Shown one piece after another: positions 62,001 to 64,000 of a stretch of DNA of 64,000 nt (its first letter is position 1; every line of letters starts with the position of its first letter). The DNA comes from Progne subis subis (lineage: Eukaryota; Chordata; Aves; Passeriformes; Hirundinidae): the NCBI GenBank assembly GCA_022316685.1, contig JAKJHU010000469.1, positions 101,185-165,184 of the forward strand, read 5' to 3'. The notes below the pieces were generated by a model that was given only the letters and a program-made list of their open reading frames with translations, was not told where the DNA came from and did no database searches. The position numbers were made by a program, and so were the translations under genes.

Positions 62001-62689
62001 GTGACATCCCTCAAAATTAAAATTATTTCATACTTTTCTGATCAAAGAATTGTGTATCTTGCAAGATTAATTGTGAAGATTTCTAGCATTCTGAAACTGC
62101 TTAATACACATTTGCAGTCAGTACCTTATGTACACAGGAGGAAATTAAATTTCTGATTAAATGCTTATTTGTCACTATTAAATAAATAGTTCGTATTGTT
62201 GGTCACAATGGTAACTTTTTTTTAAATTGAGTTTATTTTGATTTGTAGTATCCCTCTCTTTGGAAGGTGTTGGGTTTCATTGTTTTTGTTCTTTACTTTA
62301 GAAGGCAGTTCAGGAGATCATCAAAACAGGCAGCACTGCTGGAACATGTGTTGGAGCCAAAAACTGCTACTTCTTCTGCCTCTGAATGTGAGGCTGATTG
62401 CAGAGAGAAGGGGATTCAAAGGCAAGAAGCTAAACTGAGTGTTACCAGAGACAAAAGTTTGAAACCTACACAGAGAAGAAAATCTGGAAAGGAACCCAGA
62501 AGTTCAAAGATAACCTTTGTCACTCTTCGGGCTTCTCAAGAGGAGGAGGATGAGGAGCCAGATGACTTTGAGTTTGATGAAGAAGAATGCTTTGCATCAG
62601 AGGAAGTAAACAAGGCTCCAGTGTTTGTTCCTATAGGTCTTCGATCTCCAAAACCAATTCCTGTTCAGATACAGGAAACCATAGAGGAG
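28665..62689 (+). CDS. BDP1: TFIIIB subunit BDP1 (B''), 28 exons, 3' end beyond window
   Basis: BDP1 joins TBP and BRF1/BRF2 to form TFIIIB, which recruits RNA polymerase III at tRNA, 5S and U6 genes. Exons: 28665-28840, 33022-33574, 34251-34357, 35334-35393, 35744-35890, 36769-36902, 37903-37997, 38574-38628, 39292-39435, 40971-41243, 41579-41753, 42747-42906, 45325-45401, 46780-46921, 47090-47166, 47744-47903, 48324-48406, 49603-49831, 51294-51478, 52135-52348, 52852-53036, 53598-53778, 55167-55282, 55958-56168, 56672-56856, 59993-60185, 61187-61398, 62302-62689. Total 4917 nt, 1639 codons, open throughout, with every splice phase consistent. Start [14 protein letters not shown] matches the mammalian N-terminus; the human protein is about 2600 residues. 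All introns are GT-AG; exon 14 has a weak donor (AAG|GTCAGA). The last exon here ends with [18 protein letters not shown] at a donor, so the C-terminal part lies to the right. Confidence 0.95.
29175..29360 (+). mobile_element. CR1 LINE 3' end in BDP1 intron 1
   Basis: CR1 3' UTR blocks in order ('tggaatgggctgctcagcgaggtggtcgagtc', 'atgtttaaggaaagactggacatggc', 'ttttccaacctaattgattctgtgattctg') ending in the characteristic ATTCTGTG tandem. Same orientation as BDP1; 5' truncated, as is usual for CR1. Confidence 0.88.
29663..30255 (-). mobile_element. ERV solo LTR in BDP1 intron 1, antisense
   Basis: Same LTR family as at 5.15 kb. On the minus strand it starts TGTACTGCC, passes a 'ggacacaaccaggacagctg' block, and ends at 'acccacaaca'. 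Diverged; target duplication not found. Confidence 0.72.
30256..33021 (+). other. remainder of BDP1 intron 1
   Basis: Apart from the CR1 at 30.75-31.70 kb, this is AT-rich sequence with T-runs (30591-30609) and no recognisable exon. A short frame at 31920-32141 (minus) has no family signature. Intron 1 is 4.2 kb overall. Confidence 0.5.
30750..31700 (+). mobile_element. degenerate CR1 LINE with reverse-transcriptase remnant
   Basis: Plus-strand translation shows the non-LTR reverse-transcriptase motif [20 protein letters not shown] followed by frameshifted text ([27 protein letters not shown]). The downstream part ('gccagcagtgccctggcagcc', 'gttttgagtaccacaata', 'cattgcagtctacaaattcttcatgagggg') is CR1 3' ORF2/UTR. 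Frames are broken repeatedly, so it is inactive. It is 5' truncated and lacks the usual terminal octamer. Confidence 0.85.
33022..36902 (+). CDS. BDP1: BDP1 exons 2-6: N-terminal region before SANT
   Basis: Residues ~59-392. Exon 2 (553 nt) is a long Ser/Pro/Lys-rich disordered stretch ending in a helical [18 protein letters not shown] segment. Exon 3 carries [20 protein letters not shown], the conserved block just before the BRF1-contacting region. Exon 5 opens with a Glu run (about ten consecutive acidic residues) then [20 protein letters not shown]. Exon 6 has [20 protein letters not shown] and ends at KPWSNK. The last two blocks are near-identical to human as I recall it and form the extended SANT core that clamps TBP-BRF on DNA. 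Confidence 0.93.
37903..39435 (+). CDS. BDP1: BDP1 exons 7-9: extended SANT domain
   Basis: Residues ~392-490. Exon 7 [20 protein letters not shown] and [10 protein letters not shown], exon 8 [18 protein letters not shown], exon 9 [20 protein letters not shown]. Together these make the Myb/SANT three-helix fold and the following helix that contact the DNA minor groove downstream of TATA and the TBP/BRF interface. A Lys-rich tail follows ([16 protein letters not shown]). Confidence 0.94.
40971..42906 (+). CDS. BDP1: BDP1 exons 10-12: acidic linker
   Basis: Residues ~491-693. Low-complexity acidic sequence with a basic nuclear-localisation-like cluster in exon 10 ([14 protein letters not shown]). 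Exons are 273, 175 and 160 nt and join in phases 1, 1 and 2 up to a phase-0 end at exon 12, after which the two-exon repeat modules begin. Sequence conservation is weaker here than in the SANT region. Confidence 0.88.
43296..44158 (+). mobile_element. CR1 copy A, left part (BDP1 intron 12)
   Basis: Plus-oriented CR1 3' ORF2 region ('gagaggctggagaagtgggc', 'ggagatgcaaagtcctgcacc', 'gaggtgatccttgcctctt', 'gggttaccaagcactggcac'). Reading frames are broken and it differs widely from the remembered CR1 consensus, so it is old. Positions 43312-44162 are identical, except one base, to the complement of 58228-59078. Confidence 0.9.
44154..44158 (+). repeat. 5-bp target-site duplication CTTGA, left
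   Basis: CTTGA immediately precedes the LTR start TGTATTGG; the matching copy is at 45180-45184. Removing the LTR and one copy rejoins CR1 sequence of the expected order (CTTGA then TCAGGGGGTTGGACC). Confidence 0.88.
44159..45179 (+). mobile_element. complete 1021-bp ERVL-type solo LTR
   Basis: It starts TGTATTGGTTTTGC and ends TACTAACCCA, with 5-bp CTTGA duplications on both sides. It contains the internal GC-rich region with imperfect 'cagcccatgg'-type repeats (44490-44650) typical of a long bird ERVL LTR, and an A/T-rich R/U5-like part near 44925-45000. No viral genes remain; the 149-codon and shorter open frames inside it are not genes. It is inserted into CR1 copy A and oriented with BDP1. 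Confidence 0.85.
45185..45245 (+). mobile_element. CR1 copy A, right remnant after the LTR
   Basis: TCAGGGGGTTGGACCAGAAG followed by 'cttctagcagacccttttactctcaaccactgtgg' is the CR1 3' UTR continuing where copy A was cut by the LTR. Confidence 0.82.
45325..46921 (+). CDS. BDP1: BDP1 repeat module 1 (exons 13-14)
   Basis: Exon 13 (77 nt, phase 0 to 2) encodes a Ser/Gln-rich linker; exon 14 (142 nt, phase 2 to 0) carries the repeat core [18 protein letters not shown]. The RPKPN motif recurs in the human BDP1 middle region. Exon 14's donor reads AAG|GTCAGA rather than GTRAGT; an upstream GT (GCAG|GTGAAA) would shift the frame into an early stop, so the weak site is preferred. Confidence 0.85.
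47090..47903 (+). CDS. BDP1: BDP1 repeat module 2 (exons 15-16)
   Basis: Exon 15 (77 nt, phase 0 to 2) ends DLDTASQ across the splice; exon 16 (160 nt, phase 2 to 0) carries [19 protein letters not shown]. Exon 15 has exactly the same length as exon 13, and its end resembles that of exon 17 (VLETMSQ), supporting duplication of the pair. Confidence 0.87.
48324..49831 (+). CDS. BDP1: BDP1 repeat module 3 (exons 17-18)
   Basis: Exon 17 is 83 nt (phase 0 to 2); exon 18 is 229 nt (phase 2 to 0) with [20 protein letters not shown] and an acidic tail. The donor of exon 18 is AGT|GTAAGT at 49832. Confidence 0.88.
49832..51293 (+). other. BDP1 intron 18
   Basis: The intron contains the LTR at 50.03-50.60 kb and otherwise AT-rich sequence without exon-like signals. 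Open frames at 50287-50754 come from the LTR. Confidence 0.6.
50030..50600 (-). mobile_element. ERV solo LTR in BDP1 intron 18, antisense
   Basis: Minus-strand start TGCTGGTTTTGACTAGGG, with blocks 'ccgaagggatattccatgtcc' and 'ggagatggctgaacacctgcc', and a 3' part ending near 'gttgctgactggggtactgg'. Same family as the copies at 5.15, 29.66, 56.89 and 63.11 kb. The left end is approximate. Confidence 0.75.
51294..52348 (+). CDS. BDP1: BDP1 repeat module 4 (exons 19-20)
   Basis: Exon 19 is 185 nt (phase 0 to 2), Ser/Glu-rich; exon 20 is 214 nt (phase 2 to 0) with [19 protein letters not shown]. The core is intact and closest to the mammalian consensus (RFQRPKPN). Confidence 0.88.
52852..53778 (+). 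CDS. BDP1: BDP1 repeat module 5 (exons 21-22)
   Basis: Exon 21 is 185 nt (phase 0 to 2); exon 22 is 181 nt (phase 2 to 0) with [17 protein letters not shown], a core that has lost the RPK part. Exon 21 is the same length as exons 19 and 25. Confidence 0.87.
55167..56168 (+). CDS. BDP1: BDP1 repeat module 6 (exons 23-24), decayed core
   Basis: Exon 23 is 116 nt (phase 0 to 2), Gln/Glu-rich; exon 24 is 211 nt (phase 2 to 0). Its core reads [23 protein letters not shown] keeps the spacing of PNLGRT but the RPKP residues are gone. Confidence 0.84.
56672..60185 (+). CDS. BDP1: BDP1 repeat module 7 (exons 25-26)
   Basis: Exon 25 is 185 nt (phase 0 to 2); exon 26 is 193 nt (phase 2 to 0) with [20 protein letters not shown], a diverged core. 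The 3.1-kb intron between them has taken in an LTR (56.9 kb) and a long CR1 (58.2-59.5 kb), unlike the short introns inside most modules. The end of exon 26 is taken at GGG|GTAAGT. Confidence 0.82.
56890..57450 (+). mobile_element. ERV solo LTR in BDP1 intron 25, sense
   Basis: The same LTR family in the plus orientation: TTGGTTTCAGCTGGGGTAGA start, 'agccaggacagctgatttgaactggcc', 'atattccataccatggaacgtcatactcagtctataaac' (TATA-like), ATTAAA near 57330, and an end at 'cagttggggttaagccgtgata'. This is the only copy of this family lying in the same orientation as its host gene. Confidence 0.78.
58163..59525 (-). mobile_element. CR1 copy B, ~1.36 kb, in BDP1 intron 25
   Basis: Minus-oriented CR1: the 3' end lies near 58163 ('ttcacagactcacaggatggctgagggtgg') and the older ORF2 part extends to ~59525 ('gagacagtgttcaacagtgttgcaagtcttactagagtccaggcagac', 'tgagatgaggctgac'). 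The segment 58228-59078 matches copy A at 850 of 851 positions, while the adjoining 59079-59525 is strongly diverged. Confidence 0.88.
61187..62689 (+). CDS. BDP1: BDP1 repeat module 8 (exons 27-28) and conserved acidic block
   Basis: Exon 27 is 212 nt (phase 0 to 2). Exon 28 is 388 nt (phase 2 to 0): it opens with a very degenerate core ([10 protein letters not shown]), then [20 protein letters not shown], an Asp/Glu tract, and [19 protein letters not shown]. The last two segments match human BDP1 closely as recalled, fixing the register relative to the human C-terminal half. Confidence 0.9.
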
Positions 62690-64000
62690 GTATTGTGTAG
62701 CTGGGTTCTGCATATGCAATTTAATTCTGCTTGTTTAAAATTTTTTTTTTTTTTTCTAATTGTATCTCTGAGCATTTGGGTTTTATCCGAGTTCAAGTTA
62801 AGAATGGTGTTGAGAGTAGTAGTGATGTTAGTTGGCACATATGCTTGGTTTTGAACTTAATGCTGTGTCAGCCTAAGATCCAGTTATGTAATTATGTTTA
62901 CAAACTGTATATAGGTCTGTAGGGTACTCACCTGTTTGTTTATTGGGATTGAATGTAGGCCCAGACTCGATGCTCATCCATGTGTTTTGAGGCCCAAGAT
63001 GGATCAAATGAAGCGCTTCAGTTTCATATTTGAATGTTAGGAAATGAGGATGTGAGGAAAATGTTTCTGTATATCATGTCCCCCTTGCTAAGAAACTTTT
63101 AACTGTTAGGTAAGCTGACCTGACCAGCAGCCAAACACACACACCTGCTTGTTCACTCCCTTTTTCCTATGGGACAAGGAGAAATTAGAAGGAGGGCAAG
63201 AAGATTCCTCTGTTGATATAAAGACAGTTACATACGTTAAGAAAAATCTGTGTGTAAATGAAAAGTAAAATAAGGAATTTGTTTGCTGCTTTCCATTGTC
63301 AGGTTACTTCCAGGAAATCAGAGCCTCAGTCTGTGTAAGAGTAGCTTTGGAAGACAAATGCCCTAACCACAAATGGCCTTGTCCTTCCTCTCCCTGAGCT
63401 TTTGTTGCTGAACCTGTCATCATATGATATAGAATTCCCATTTGGTCAGTTTGGGTCAGCTGTCCTAGCTGTGTGCTCTCCTGACCTCTTGCCTACCCCT
63501 GGCCTCCTTGCTGGCTAAAAGAGTAGGAAAAAACTTTGACGTTGTGCAGGAATAGCAAAAACGCCGTTGTAGTTACAAATCCAAGAGCCAGCACTATGTG
63601 GGCTGGTATGAAGAAAATTAACTTCATCCCAGTCGTGCCAGTACAATCTTCACCCTTTGTTTCATACTGTTTGTATCACGCCTAGGTCATAGACTATCCA
63701 GTACAAGACATTTTTCTCTTTTTTTTTCCCTGTCATCACTACTTTCCATTCACTTCAGTGCTTTTTGCTTTCTAGTGCTTTTTTGCTTACTACTAGTGCT
63801 AGTCCTCTTCCTCTACTTGCTGGTTGAAATCCTGCTTTTTATTATCTCCTAAATTAATCACACTGTTTCTTTCTCCAGGTGAAACAGAATAATTTAAAGT
63901 TCAGTCAAAACACTAAGGGATCTCTAGTACAATAATGGGCAGCAAAGTTCTGCATGGAAACTTTTGCTGAATCCTTGATTTCAATGATGTGGTATATATA
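62690..64000 (+). other. BDP1 intron 28, runs off the window
   Basis: The sequence after the exon 28 donor (GAG|GTATTG) contains a T-run near 62742 and the LTR at 63.11-63.65 kb. No further BDP1 exon was recognised up to the edge. A 'ttctttctccag|gtgaaacag' acceptor-like site at ~63880 is followed by an in-frame stop within a few codons in the required phase 0. Confidence 0.55.
63108..63645 (-). mobile_element. ERV solo LTR in BDP1 intron 28, antisense
   Basis: Minus-strand start TGTACTGGCACGACTGGGAT followed by 'gaagttaattttcttcatacc', then 'acagctaggacagctgacccaaactgaccaaatgg', ending near 'ggctgctggtcaggtcagc'. Same family as the other antisense copies; ends approximate. Confidence 0.72.

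Overview
The window is vertebrate genomic DNA, almost certainly from a bird and probably a songbird or other neoavian. Genes are split into small exons with GT-AG introns. The interspersed repeats are CR1 LINEs (degenerate reverse-transcriptase text, CR1 3' tails) and ERV solo LTRs of types common in bird genomes. The gene order GTF2H2 - SMN - SERF1 - BDP1 is the single-copy counterpart of the human 5q13 spinal muscular atrophy region. No CRISPR, operon or prokaryotic feature is present. I assembled the exons by hand from splice sites, reading phase and remembered human proteins; no alignment was run.

Layout: (1) 1-7141, plus strand: last nine coding exons of GTF2H2 (TFIIH p44), the gene entering from the left edge. 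(2) 7142-17457: convergent GTF2H2/SMN intergenic DNA with LTR remnants, low-complexity tracts, a 56-bp A-run, a 26-bp-arm hairpin and a ~750-bp LTR. (3) 17487-21535, minus strand: complete SMN coding sequence in eight exons, 275 residues, with a GC-rich promoter. (4) 21536-24243: spacer holding a CR1 split by a 568-bp solo LTR with a 5-bp target duplication. (5) 24244-28082, minus strand: complete SERF1, three coding exons, 62 residues. (6) 28083-28664: CpG-rich divergent promoter shared by SERF1 and BDP1. (7) 28665-62689 and beyond the right edge, plus strand: 28 coding exons of BDP1 (TFIIIB subunit), 1639 residues read in phase throughout, with introns carrying several LTRs and CR1s.

The four proteins serve core nuclear functions: TFIIH transcription and repair, snRNP assembly, a small charged protein, and RNA polymerase III initiation. 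Apart from the SERF1/BDP1 divergent promoter, nothing seen suggests co-regulation.

The most notable observations are: the BDP1 RPKPN-repeat region is encoded by eight successive copies of a two-exon module with alternating intron phase; two old, oppositely oriented CR1 copies 14 kb apart in BDP1 introns share 850 of 851 bases while their neighbouring CR1 sequence has diverged; and SMN exon 7 encodes a C-terminus quite unlike the mammalian one. I found no evidence of a wholly new biological system.
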